From contig NZ_JQKW01000007.1 of NCBI RefSeq assembly GCF_000746255.1, positions 1 to 64,000 on the forward strand: a DNA stretch of 64,000 nt, written 5' to 3'. This DNA is from Thermodesulfobacterium hydrogeniphilum. GTDB lineage: Bacteria > Desulfobacterota > Thermodesulfobacteria > Thermodesulfobacteriales > Thermodesulfobacteriaceae. Position numbers and translations under genes: made by a program. Shown here piece by piece: positions 52,166 through 60,905 of this stretch (the stretch's first letter is position 1; each line of letters opens with the position of its first letter). The notes beneath the pieces are model-generated. The model worked only from the letters and a program-made list of their open reading frames with translations, was not told where the DNA came from and ran no database searches.

Positions 52166-53554
52166 ATGGATGAAAAAAAGCCTTGGGGCGGACGATTTCA
52201 GGAAGAAACAGATAAGTTTTTTGAAGATTTCAGCGAATCTGTATCTTTTGATTATAAGTTAGCTCTTTATGAAGTAAAAGCAAGCCTTGCTTATGCCCAA
52301 GCATTAACAGAAATCAAAATTCTCTCAGACTCAGAATATAAACTCATTTATAAAGGACTTAAAGAAATAGAAGATGAAATAAAAAAAGGAGTCTTTATTT
52401 TTCGTAAGGAATATGAAGATGTTCATATGAATATAGAAAAAGCTCTTTTTGAAAAGATCGGAGAGGTGGCTTATAAGCTTCATACAGGAAGAAGTAGAAA
52501 TGAACAAGTAGTCACAGACTTAAGGCTTTTTTTAATAGATAAAGCTGAAGAATTAAAGTGGTCTCTTAAAAACTTAATGAAAACTATAATAGATAAAGCA
52601 GAAGAATATTATGGAATTATAATACCTGGTTTTACCCATCTTCAACATGCTCAACCTGTTCTTTTTTCACACTGGATTATGGCTTATTATGAAATGATGA
52701 GGCTTCATTTACAAAGACTTGAAGATTATGAGAAAAGGCTAAAACTTTGTCCTCTTGGAAGTTCGGCTTTTGCAGGTTGTGGTTTTAATTTGAATAGAAA
52801 AAAAATTGCTAAAAATCTTGGTTTTAATGAACCTACCAGAAATAGTGTTTTTGCAGTAAGTTCCAGAGATTTTATTTTGGAATTGGCTTTTATTTTGAGT
52901 CTTATTATGCTTGATCTGTCAAGATGGTGTGAAGAGCTTATTATATGGATGAGTCAAGAATTTGATTTTATAGATCTTCCTGATAGGTATTGTACAGGTA
53001 GTTCTCTTATGCCTCAAAAGAAAAATCCTGATGGAGCAGAATTGATAAGAGGAAAAAGCTCTATAGCTGTGGGTGATCTTATTAAACTTATGGTTTTAAT
53101 TAAAGGTCTTCCTTTAAGCTATAATAGAGATTTACAGGAGGATAAACCTCCTATTTTTGAATCCTTAGATACAGTTATAAATTCTATAAAAATGATGGCT
53201 TTAATGATACAAGGTTTAAAAATTAAAAAAGAAAATATAGAAAAATATCTTAATAAAGGTTATCTCCTTGCTACAGAACTTGCAGATTATTTAGTAACTA
53301 AGGGAATTCCTTTTAGAAAAGCACATTATATTACTGGGCAGATTGTTCTTTATGCTGAAAAAAGAGGTAAAAAACTTGAAAAATTAACCTTAGAGGAGTT
53401 TCAAAGGTTTTCAAATGTTATTGAAGAGGATGTTTACAAGTGGTTAACCATAGAAAATGCAATTAAAAGAAGAGAAATTTTTGGTGGAACAGGATTTAAA
53501 AGTGTAAAAAAAGAAATAGACAAGGCTAAAAAAGAAATAGGTTATGAAAATTGA
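52166..53554 (+). CDS. argH: Argininosuccinate lyase
   Basis: Cleaves argininosuccinate to arginine and fumarate, the last step of arginine synthesis. At 462 residues it is full-length: WGGRFQEETDKFFEDF at the start, LHTGRSRNEQV with the substrate-binding residues, PGFTHLQHAQPV with the catalytic His, and the superfamily signature GSSLMPQKKNPDGAEL (catalytic Ser). argG is not adjacent. The ATG has no strong ribosome binding site. It overlaps the Usp gene by 11 nt. Confidence 0.97.
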   Translation: MDEKKPWGGRFQEETDKFFEDFSESVSFDYKLALYEVKASLAYAQALTEIKILSDSEYKLIYKGLKEIEDEIKKGVFIFRKEYEDVHMNIEKALFEKIGEVAYKLHTGRSRNEQVVTDLRLFLIDKAEELKWSLKNLMKTIIDKAEEYYGIIIPGFTHLQHAQPVLFSHWIMAYYEMMRLHLQRLEDYEKRLKLCPLGSSAFAGCGFNLNRKKIAKNLGFNEPTRNSVFAVSSRDFILELAFILSLIMLDLSRWCEELIIWMSQEFDFIDLPDRYCTGSSLMPQKKNPDGAELIRGKSSIAVGDLIKLMVLIKGLPLSYNRDLQEDKPPIFESLDTVINSIKMMALMIQGLKIKKENIEKYLNKGYLLATELADYLVTKGIPFRKAHYITGQIVLYAEKRGKKLEKLTLEEFQRFSNVIEEDVYKWLTIENAIKRREIFGGTGFKSVKKEIDKAKKEIGYEN

Positions 53555-54476
53555 TTCCAAAATAAATCCTCATTTTCTTTTATGTTATGACAATAGTGCC
53601 TCGAGTGCCAAGGCTTTATTTTATTTAAAATCTGTTTTTGAGAATACCTATGTAGATGTAACCTTATTAAAAATAATTGAACATCCAGAGATTCATGTTT
53701 TACAGGAAAGCAAACTTATTAAGAAATTAATACATGAGGAAGAAATAGAGAAAAGAGCTAAAGAAGATTATTTAAGAACAGAAGCAGAACTTAAAGAGGT
53801 TGCAGAGAGTTTGAAAGCTAAAATAAAAGGAAATTGCTATATCAAAGTTATTTTTAAATACTCAGATGTTGTTCAAGATATACTTAGAATAGCCTGTGAT
53901 AATTTATATGATGCTATAATTGTTGGAAAAAGAGGACTTTCTAAAATCAGCACATACATTTTAGGAGGGGTTACTCATAAACTTATCAATATAAGCTGTG
54001 TTCCTGTATGGTTGATAAGAGGAGAAAAATGGAATAAAAAGTTTTTGGTAGCTTTAGATTTAGGAGAAACAGGATTAAAAGTAGCAGATTATGTGAGCTT
54101 TATTTTATCATTTCATAAAGATGCTACTATTACATTTTTTCATAATTTTTATCCTTTTTCAAATATAAAAGAATTTGAAGGTAATATAGAAGAACTTTTA
54201 AAAATTACTAAAAATCCAGAGTATAAAGAGTATTTTTTAAAATTAAAAAATGTTTTGAAAGAGAATAAAATATTCTGTGAAAGAATTCAATTAGTTTTAA
54301 AAAGAGGGATATTTGGTCCTGCTGGAGAGATTATAAGATTTGCTAAAAAAAATGATTATTCTAATATAATAATTGGAAGAAGAGGTAGAAGCGGTTTAAA
54401 AGAATTATTGTTGGGTTCAGTGAGTCAAAAAATAATTTCTTATTTTGAAGATAGGGCAATATGGGTAATAAGTTAA
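53544..54476 (+). CDS. Tandem universal stress protein (UspA)
   Basis: A 310-residue protein of two Usp domains (about 8-158 and 168-310). Each ends in a glycine-rich loop, VGKRGLSKISTYILGGVTHKL and IGRRGRSGLKELLLGSVSQK, resembling the ATP-binding G-x2-G-x9-G(S/T) motif of UspA, so ATP binding in both is likely. The role (stress survival or scaffold) is not defined. It is embedded between argH (11-nt overlap) and yacG (16-nt overlap). Confidence 0.9.
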   Translation: MKIDSKINPHFLLCYDNSASSAKALFYLKSVFENTYVDVTLLKIIEHPEIHVLQESKLIKKLIHEEEIEKRAKEDYLRTEAELKEVAESLKAKIKGNCYIKVIFKYSDVVQDILRIACDNLYDAIIVGKRGLSKISTYILGGVTHKLINISCVPVWLIRGEKWNKKFLVALDLGETGLKVADYVSFILSFHKDATITFFHNFYPFSNIKEFEGNIEELLKITKNPEYKEYFLKLKNVLKENKIFCERIQLVLKRGIFGPAGEIIRFAKKNDYSNIIIGRRGRSGLKELLLGSVSQKIISYFEDRAIWVIS

Positions 54477-54655
54477 TAAAAATTAAATGTCCTGTTTGTG
54501 GGAAAAGGACTCAGTGGGAAAACAATCCTTATAGACCTTTTTGTTCTAAAAAATGTAAACTTGCAGATCTTTATGGCTGGTTAAGTGAAGAATATAGGAT
54601 AAAGATAAATCCTGATGAGATAGAAGATGAATATATAGAGGAGGTAGAAAGATGA
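54461..54655 (+). CDS. yacG: YacG-type zinc protein (DNA gyrase inhibitor family)
   Basis: A 64-residue zinc protein; E. coli YacG binds and inhibits GyrB. The four ligands are C10, C13, C28 and C32 (KCPVCGK and RPFCSKKC). NNPYRPFCS and LADLYGWLSEEYRI match the family, and the acidic tail is normal. Gyrase inhibition in this organism is inferred by family only. Start is GATG-type ATG inside the Usp gene, and it overlaps the next gene by 4 nt. Confidence 0.9.
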   Translation: MGNKLIKIKCPVCGKRTQWENNPYRPFCSKKCKLADLYGWLSEEYRIKINPDEIEDEYIEEVER

Positions 54656-55554
54656 GCTGGGATTATGAGATAGCTATTTTAGGTATGGGACCAGCTGGAA
54701 TTCAGGCAGGTATCCATGCAGGAAGAAGAAAACATAAAGTTATAATATTTGGAAAACCTTATAAAAGTGCTTTAGCTCAGGCTTATATTGAAAATTATTT
54801 TGGTTTTAAAGAAAAAATAAAAGGAAAAGCTCTTTTAGAAATAGGTATGGAACAACTTAAAAGATTTGAAGTAAGAATTTTAGAAGAGGATATCGTAAAA
54901 ATAGAACCATTAGAATCAGGTTATAAACTTATTACAGAAAAAGAAAAAGAAATAACAGCTTTATCTCTTATACTTGCTTTGGGAGTTAAAAGACCAAAAA
55001 AAATCTTTAAAGATGAAGATAAATTTATAGGAAAAGGACTATCTTATTGTATAGATTGCGATGCCTGGTTTTATAAAGAAAAAAAAGTAGCAGTTATAGG
55101 AGATGGTAGTGCTGCTATTCATGGTGCTAAATTATTAACCAATTTTGCCAAAGAGGTCTATTTTTATCCTTTAAAAGATTTAACAGAAGATGACAAAAAT
55201 AGTCTTATTAATAAAAACATTAGTATTCTTGAGAAAAAGCCTATTGATATAATAGGAAAAGAAGAAGTAAAAGGATTAAAATTAGAAGATGAAACTATAT
55301 TGGAGCTGGATGGTATATTTATAGAAATAGGAGCTAAAGGTCCTTTGGAGCTTCTTGCTCCTATTGGAATAGAACTTGACCCTGAAACTTTTAGCTATGT
55401 AAAAGTTAATAGAAATATGGAAACAAATATGGAGGGTATTTTTGCTTGTGGAGATTTAACAGGACCTCCTTTACAACTAGCTAAAGCTGTAGGAGAAGGT
55501 TGTATAGCTGGACTTTCTGCTTCAGATTATATAAAAAGAATTTTAAAAGATTAA
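54652..55554 (+). CDS. Thioredoxin-reductase-like FAD-dependent oxidoreductase
   Basis: A two-dinucleotide-binding flavoprotein of the thioredoxin reductase family. The FAD motif is ILGMGPAGIQAGIHA, the redox pair is CIDCD at the TrxB position, the NAD(P) motif is VIGDGSAAIHGA, and the FAD-closing GIFACGDLTGPP is present. Length is 300 residues. The pair reads CIDC where CATC is common, and the NADPH-binding residues are weak, so it may serve ferredoxin or another partner. It starts within the yacG stop, in an operon with the Usp gene upstream and alr downstream. Confidence 0.88.
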   Translation: MSWDYEIAILGMGPAGIQAGIHAGRRKHKVIIFGKPYKSALAQAYIENYFGFKEKIKGKALLEIGMEQLKRFEVRILEEDIVKIEPLESGYKLITEKEKEITALSLILALGVKRPKKIFKDEDKFIGKGLSYCIDCDAWFYKEKKVAVIGDGSAAIHGAKLLTNFAKEVYFYPLKDLTEDDKNSLINKNISILEKKPIDIIGKEEVKGLKLEDETILELDGIFIEIGAKGPLELLAPIGIELDPETFSYVKVNRNMETNMEGIFACGDLTGPPLQLAKAVGEGCIAGLSASDYIKRILKD

Positions 55555-55569
55555 AAGGAGAGGATAAAG

Positions 55570-56682
55570 ATTATTTGGTTTAAAAAATTAGAAATAAATC
55601 TTAATAACTTAAAAAAAAATTTAAGAGCTTTAAAAAAATTTTTACCAGAAGAAACTAAAATTTTGCCAGTTATCAAAAATGATGCTTATGGTCATGGTCT
55701 TTTAGAAGTAGCTAAAGCTCTTTCTACTGAAGGTATTTGGGGATGGGGGCTTTCTGAGCCAGAAGAAGCTCAAATTTTAAGAAAACAAGGATTTAAAGAA
55801 CCCATTCTTCTTTTGTCAGGTTTTGAAAAAGATTGGATAGAAGAATTAATCAGGCTTGATATAACACCTGTAATAGTTAGTATAGAATCCTTAGAATGTT
55901 TAGAGAATTTTGCCAATAAAAAAAATATCAGACTTGAGTTTCATTTGAAAATTGATACAGGGATGCACAGGTTTGGTATTTCTTTAGAGGAACTTGATTT
56001 ATTTATAGAAAAATATAAACAGATTTCAAGTTTAAAATTAATAGGAGTTATGACTCACTTTTCCTGCTCTGAAAAACCAGAACATGAATTAACTCAGCTT
56101 CAACTGAAAAAATTTAAGGATGCAATTTATATGTTAAACAAGCATAATATTAAACCTAAATATATTCATTTTGCTAATTCAGGTGGTATAATATTTTTAT
56201 CAGAGAAAGGAAACTTGGTAAGACCAGGGATTAGTCTTTTTGGAGGGTATCCTAATAAAAAAGCTAAGGAAATTATAAAACTTTATCCAGTTATGACTTT
56301 CAAGTCCCGCATAATAGAGATAAAAAAAATAAAAAAAGGAGAATACGCAGGATATGGCCCCAATTTTTTGGCTAAGAGAGACACTATTTTAGGATTAATT
56401 CCAGTAGGATATGGAGATGGATATTTAAGAAGTTTAAGTAATAAAGGTTTTGCTTTTTATAAAGATAAAAGGGTTCCTATTGTTGGAAATATTTCTATGA
56501 AGGCTTTGTATTTAGATCTAACAGATGTAGAAAATCCTCAAATAGGAGATGAGGTTATCCTTCTTGGAGGAAAAAATGAAGAGGTTCCAGCTGATGAACT
56601 CGCAGATTTAGCTGGAACCATCAGTTATGAACTTTTTTGTAGCTTAGGCAAAAACATACCCAGAGAGTATTTAAATGTTTAA
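55570..56682 (+). CDS. alr: Alanine racemase with probable AUU start
   Basis: Supplies D-alanine for peptidoglycan, using PLP. From ATT 55570 the product is 370 residues, normal length. GGAGAGG lies 6 bases upstream. The frame opens IIWFKKLEINLNNLKKNLRA, a normal racemase N-terminus, and reaches the PLP-lysine motif KNDAYGHG at about 37. Later motifs are KIDTGMHRFGI, GYGPNFL (catalytic Tyr region), VGYGDGY and GNISMK, where an Asp is more usual than the Lys. No ATG, GTG or TTG occurs in frame before TTG 55663, which would leave the PLP lysine at residue 5. It is cotranscribed with the reductase and overlaps tatB by 8 nt. Confidence 0.88.
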   Translation: MIWFKKLEINLNNLKKNLRALKKFLPEETKILPVIKNDAYGHGLLEVAKALSTEGIWGWGLSEPEEAQILRKQGFKEPILLLSGFEKDWIEELIRLDITPVIVSIESLECLENFANKKNIRLEFHLKIDTGMHRFGISLEELDLFIEKYKQISSLKLIGVMTHFSCSEKPEHELTQLQLKKFKDAIYMLNKHNIKPKYIHFANSGGIIFLSEKGNLVRPGISLFGGYPNKKAKEIIKLYPVMTFKSRIIEIKKIKKGEYAGYGPNFLAKRDTILGLIPVGYGDGYLRSLSNKGFAFYKDKRVPIVGNISMKALYLDLTDVENPQIGDEVILLGGKNEEVPADELADLAGTISYELFCSLGKNIPREYLNV

Positions 56683-56965
56683 TATTGGATTTTCTGAAGC
56701 TGTTATAATTTTTTTAGTTGCTCTTATTGTTCTTGGTCCTGAAAGACTTCCTGAAGTAGGGAAATATTTAGCCAGATTATCTATTGAATTAAGAAAAAGT
56801 ATAGAAGAAATAAAAAGAGAACTTGAAATTGATGAAATAGGAAAAGACTTAAAAGAGGCAAAAAAGGAAATAGAAGAAATAAAAGAAGATACAACCAAAT
56901 TGGCAGAAGAAGCTTTAAAAACTGAAGAGTCCTTGAAATCTGATGAGCAAACTAAACATTCCTAA
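56675..56965 (+). CDS. tatB: Tat translocase subunit TatB (TatA/B family)
   Basis: A twin-arginine translocase component with one N-terminal membrane helix (IGFSEAVIIFLVALIVL), the hinge GPERLPEVGKYLARL, and an amphipathic, charged C-terminal helix. MFNIGFSE and GPERLPE favour TatB over TatA, though the short 96-residue length is between the two. It overlaps alr by 8 nt and tatC by 23 nt. Confidence 0.9.
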   Translation: MFNIGFSEAVIIFLVALIVLGPERLPEVGKYLARLSIELRKSIEEIKRELEIDEIGKDLKEAKKEIEEIKEDTTKLAEEALKTEESLKSDEQTKHS

Positions 56966-57656
56966 AATATTCGCAGTAGATGTTCTTGGTAGAATAAGAA
57001 AAGAAATTATTATTTATTCTTTCCTTTTCCTTTTTTTGTGGTTTTTTATTTTTTTTACACTTCCTTATGTTTTCCCTTATCTGATGCTTCCTTATTTTAA
57101 ATTCCTTAAAGGAGAACCTTTAGTTTTTACTTCTTTAGAAGAAGCTTTATTCGTTTTGTTAAGAGCATCTTTTTATATGGCTTTAATTATAACTTTTCCT
57201 TTTTTACTGATACGTTTATGGAAAGCTGTTTCTTCAGAATTTTATGAACCTGAAAAAAAACTTTTAAAAAAAATATTTACTTTATCCATTTTTCTTGGAA
57301 TTTTAGGAATAATTGTGGGGTATTTTTTGTTTGTTCCTATTTTACTGAAAATTTTTTTGTATTTTGGTAAAAATTTTGAGGCTAATTTAAAGATTAATTA
57401 TTTTTTATTTTTTATTTTAAGGGTTATTCTTTTTTCTGTTATTATATTTCAGATGCCTTTATTTTTAGCTCTTTTAATAAAAGAAGAATTTATTACTGAA
57501 GAAGTTTACAAAAAAAGAAGATTTTACTTTTTAGGTTTTTTTTATGCTATGTCAGTGCTTTTAGTTCCAACAGATTTTTTTTCTCAGATCTTGTTAACTT
57601 TGTTTTTTTTCTTATTTTTTAAATTAGCCTTTTTTTTAGCAAAGATCTTAAAATAA
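56943..57656 (+). CDS. tatC: Tat translocase subunit TatC
   Basis: The signal-peptide-binding channel subunit of the twin-arginine translocase. The 237-residue protein has six hydrophobic helices; LRRIRKE-type N-terminal basic residues are reduced to GRIRKEIII, LEEALFVLLRASFYMALII is the second-helix region, and SVLLVPTDFFSQILLTL is the conserved P-D-x3-Q segment near the fifth helix. It starts within tatB. A TatA may be encoded elsewhere. Confidence 0.92.
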   Translation: MSKLNIPKIFAVDVLGRIRKEIIIYSFLFLFLWFFIFFTLPYVFPYLMLPYFKFLKGEPLVFTSLEEALFVLLRASFYMALIITFPFLLIRLWKAVSSEFYEPEKKLLKKIFTLSIFLGILGIIVGYFLFVPILLKIFLYFGKNFEANLKINYFLFFILRVILFSVIIFQMPLFLALLIKEEFITEEVYKKRRFYFLGFFYAMSVLLVPTDFFSQILLTLFFFLFFKLAFFLAKILK

Positions 57657-57668
57657 AAAGGAGGTCTT

Positions 57669-58988
57669 ATGGGTAGAAGAAAGAAAAAAGAAACTATTTC
57701 TCAAATTATAGATGAACAAATACCATTTCAAAAAGAATCTTTTGTTCCTGAAGAAGGGATGAAGTATATTATGCTTATAGGAGATGGAATGGGAGATTTT
57801 CCTATGAAAGAACTTGAGGGAAAAACACCTTTAGAAGTGGCTATTACACCTGGTATGGATTTTATAGCTTCTTATGGAGAGATAGGAACTTGTCAGACAG
57901 TTCCACCTGGTATGCATCCTGGATCAGATGTAGCAATTATGGGACTTTTGGGATATTCTCCTGAAGAAAAATATACTGGAAGAGGTCCTATTGAAGCAGC
58001 GAGTCGTGGAATAATTTTAAGACCAGAAGATGTTGCTTATAGATGTAATTTAGTAACCTTAAAATTTGAGGGAAATGATCTAATAATGGAAGATTATTCT
58101 GCAGGGCATATTTCTACAGAAGAAGCTATACAATTAATAGAGGCAATAAATAGGTATGCAGCTACAGATAAAATAGAAATAATTCCTGGAGTAAGTTACA
58201 GACATATTTTGATATGGAGGGGAGGATCAGGAGGTCTTCATACTTATCCTCCTCATGATCTTTTAGGAAAAAGTGTCTGGTTTGCTTTTCAAGCTTATGA
58301 TGAAGAACCTTATTTAAAAGAGTTTATTATTAAAGCTATAGAAATTCTGGAAAAACATCCCATTAATCAAAGGAGAAAAATAGAAAATAAACCCCCTGCG
58401 AATGCTATATGGCCTTGGGGACAGGGAAGAACCCCGGAGTTTGAACCATTTGAAGAAAGATGGGGACTTAAAGGAGCTGTTATTTCTGCAGTAGATTTAA
58501 TAAAAGGTTTAGCTGTACTTGCTAATATGACAGTTATAGATGTTCCAGGAGCAACTGGATATTTAGATACTAATTACGAAGGTAAAGTTGATTATGCTAT
58601 AGAAGCTTTAAAAGATCACGATTTTGTCTTAATTCATGTAGAAGCTCCAGATGAAGTTTCTCATGAAGGCTCTTTAGAACTTAAAATAAAAGCTATAAAT
58701 GAATTTGATAGAAGAATAATTAGATATTTACTGGAAAAAATTATTGAAATTACTGATAAATATAGAATTTTGGTATGTTGTGATCATTTGACTCCTATTT
58801 CTATAAGAACTCATTCAGCCAAACCTGTTCCTGTAGCTATTTTTGATTCAGTAAAAGATAAAGATAAAAAGAGAGATATAAAATTCTGTGAAAGAGAAGC
58901 TTATCGTTCTTCTTTATTTTTTAAAAGTGGTCCAGAGCTTTTGCAATACTTTCTTCAAAGAAGACCAAAAATATTACAGCAATATTAA
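57669..58988 (+). CDS. apgM: Cofactor-independent phosphoglycerate mutase, archaeal type
   Basis: Interconverts 3- and 2-phosphoglycerate in glycolysis and gluconeogenesis. At 439 residues it matches the ApgM family of the alkaline phosphatase superfamily: IMLIGDGMGDFPMKEL, the metal-binding GSDVAIMGLLGYSPEE (catalytic Ser in this segment), FVLIHVEAPDEVSHEG, and ILVCCDHLTP. It starts after AAAGGAGG, 12 nt after tatC. The short basic N-terminal extension MGRRKKKETI is somewhat unusual. Confidence 0.95.
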   Translation: MGRRKKKETISQIIDEQIPFQKESFVPEEGMKYIMLIGDGMGDFPMKELEGKTPLEVAITPGMDFIASYGEIGTCQTVPPGMHPGSDVAIMGLLGYSPEEKYTGRGPIEAASRGIILRPEDVAYRCNLVTLKFEGNDLIMEDYSAGHISTEEAIQLIEAINRYAATDKIEIIPGVSYRHILIWRGGSGGLHTYPPHDLLGKSVWFAFQAYDEEPYLKEFIIKAIEILEKHPINQRRKIENKPPANAIWPWGQGRTPEFEPFEERWGLKGAVISAVDLIKGLAVLANMTVIDVPGATGYLDTNYEGKVDYAIEALKDHDFVLIHVEAPDEVSHEGSLELKIKAINEFDRRIIRYLLEKIIEITDKYRILVCCDHLTPISIRTHSAKPVPVAIFDSVKDKDKKRDIKFCEREAYRSSLFFKSGPELLQYFLQRRPKILQQY

Positions 58989-59007
58989 GTATTAAGGAGA
59001 TTTTAAA

Positions 59008-60609
59008 ATGGAAATCTCTAAAACAGATATTTTGATAATAGGTTCAGGTATAGCAGGATTAAGCTTAGCTTTGAAATTAAAAGACCTCGGAGATATTACC
59101 ATTCTTGCTAAAAAACGCATGTTTGAAACTGCTACTACTTTAGCTCAAGGAGGAATTGCCTGTGTAATGGGAGAGGACGATAGTTTTGATTTTCATATTC
59201 AAGATACTCTTATAGCTGGAGATGGTCTTTGCAAAAGAGAAACTGTAAAGTTGGTTGTGAAAACAGCTCCTGAAAGAATAAAAGATTTAATAAACTGGGG
59301 AGTAAGTTTTGATAAAGACCCTGATAATCCTCAAAAGTTTCATTTAACTTTAGAAGGTGGTCATTCTAAAAAAAGAATCCTTCATGTAGGAGATTATACA
59401 GGAAGGGTTATTGAAAACACTCTTATAGAAAGAGTTTTGGAAACAAAAAATATAAAAATTCTGGAAAATCACTTTGTGGTTAAACTTATAGGGGACAAGA
59501 ATAATTCAGAAAAGCCTTCTCAAGTGTTGGGAGCTCTTGCTCTTGATCTCACTCATGTTAAACCAATTATGTTTTTAGCCAAAGTAGTGGTTCTATGCAC
59601 AGGTGGAGCAGGTAAGGTATATCTTTATACCAGTAATCCTGACACTTCTACAGGAGATGGTATAGCTTTGGCTTATAATTTAGGTTGTAGAATTGCTAAT
59701 ATGGAATTTATTCAATTTCATCCTACCTGTCTTTATCATCCCAAAGCTAAAAATTTTTTAATTTCTGAAGCTCTGAGAGGAGAAGGTGCTATATTGCTTA
59801 ATGCTGAAGGAAGAAGATTTATGCATAAATATGATCCTGTAAGAAAAGAGCTTGCTCCAAGAGATATTGTTACCAGAGCTATTGATATGGAACTTAAAAA
59901 AACAGGTGCTGACTGTGTTTATTTAGATATTACCCATTTACCATCTGATTATATAAAAAAACGTTTCCCTTATATTTATGAAACATGCTTAAAATATGGA
60001 ATAGATATAACATCTCAACCTATTCCAGTAGTTCCTGCTGCTCATTATCTTTGTGGAGGAATTTATACAAATCTATGGGGACAAACAGATATTTCAAACT
60101 TATTCGCTATAGGAGAATGTGCTTGCACAGGCTTACATGGTGCTAACAGATTAGCTTCTAATTCTTTATTAGAAGGTATATGCTTTGCTCATCAAGCCAG
60201 TTTAAAAATCAAGGAAATGTGGAAAAAATTAAAAGATCAACCCTTTAAGGAACCTAAAATAAAAGATCCTGTAATTAAAGAAATAAAAGATGAAAAAGTA
60301 TTTATATCCCATAATTGGGATATTATAAGAAAAATTATGTGGGATTTTGTTGGAATAGTTAGAAGTTTAAAAATGCTTGAATTTGCTAAAAAAAGATTAG
60401 ATTTTTTAAAAAAAGAAATAGAAGAAAACTGGAAAGGGATATACTTAGATTTAGATGTTATGGAACTTAAAAAAATAGCTTTGGTAGCAGAATTAATTAT
60501 AGAATCTGCTCAAAAACGTTTAGAATCCAGAGGAACTCATTATTTGGTTGATTATCCTGAAAAAAAAGAAGAATTTTTAAAAGATACTGTAATTATCAAA
60601 AAGGTTTGA
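59008..60609 (+). CDS. nadB: L-aspartate oxidase
   Basis: Oxidises aspartate to iminoaspartate in NAD synthesis. The 533-residue flavoprotein has the FAD motif ILIIGSGIAGLSLALKL, AQGGIACVMGEDDS, the active-site Arg region TLEGGHSKKRILH, VVLCTGGAGKVYLYTSNP, EFIQFHPTCLY and HYLCGGIYTN. In anaerobes fumarate can replace oxygen as electron acceptor. An AAGGAG site precedes the ATG. nadA and nadC are not in the window. Confidence 0.96.
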   Translation: MEISKTDILIIGSGIAGLSLALKLKDLGDITILAKKRMFETATTLAQGGIACVMGEDDSFDFHIQDTLIAGDGLCKRETVKLVVKTAPERIKDLINWGVSFDKDPDNPQKFHLTLEGGHSKKRILHVGDYTGRVIENTLIERVLETKNIKILENHFVVKLIGDKNNSEKPSQVLGALALDLTHVKPIMFLAKVVVLCTGGAGKVYLYTSNPDTSTGDGIALAYNLGCRIANMEFIQFHPTCLYHPKAKNFLISEALRGEGAILLNAEGRRFMHKYDPVRKELAPRDIVTRAIDMELKKTGADCVYLDITHLPSDYIKKRFPYIYETCLKYGIDITSQPIPVVPAAHYLCGGIYTNLWGQTDISNLFAIGECACTGLHGANRLASNSLLEGICFAHQASLKIKEMWKKLKDQPFKEPKIKDPVIKEIKDEKVFISHNWDIIRKIMWDFVGIVRSLKMLEFAKKRLDFLKKEIEENWKGIYLDLDVMELKKIALVAELIIESAQKRLESRGTHYLVDYPEKKEEFLKDTVIIKKV

Positions 60610-60638
60610 AAAATTTTTAAAAAATTTAAAAAAATTAC

Positions 60639-60666
60639 TTTACAAAATAAGAATTTTTGATAAGAT
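60639..60666 (+). promoter_or_regulatory. Possible promoter of the small zinc ribbon gene
   Basis: TTTACA (60639-60644) is followed after 16 bases by TAAGAT (60661-60666), about 30 bases before the GTG start. The surrounding AT-richness lowers confidence. Confidence 0.45.
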
Positions 60667-60696
60667 TAATATAAATTTGGTTTTTAGGAGGAAAGT

Positions 60697-60900
60697 GTGA
60701 AAGTTATTTTTGATCCAGATATACCTGAGGATCTTAGGGAAGATATTTTAGAAGCTATAAATGAAGAAAATATAGGAAATGCCTGTAAAATCTGTGGCTG
60801 TGACACTTTATATGTAGCTCTTTTAGAAAATATTTTAGATGTTAAATGTTATGAATGTGGGCATTCTTATTTAGAAATAGAAATAGCTGAAGAGGAATAA
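60697..60900 (+). CDS. Small zinc-ribbon protein
   Basis: A 67-residue acidic protein starting on GTG after AGGAGG. It has two Cys pairs that look like a zinc ribbon: CKICGC and CYECGHSY, separated by about 16 residues. I do not recognise a named family; similar small ribbons occur in sulfate reducers. It stands alone, 87 nt after nadB, and its stop is 5 nt from the stop of the convergent tsaC. Confidence 0.72.
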   Translation: MKVIFDPDIPEDLREDILEAINEENIGNACKICGCDTLYVALLENILDVKCYECGHSYLEIEIAEEE

Positions 60901-60905
60901 TAAAA

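Noticed and set aside
55663-56682. Alanine racemase starting at TTG 55663
   Set aside because: This would place the PLP lysine at residue 5 and cut a normal N-terminus that is encoded upstream with a good ribosome binding site.
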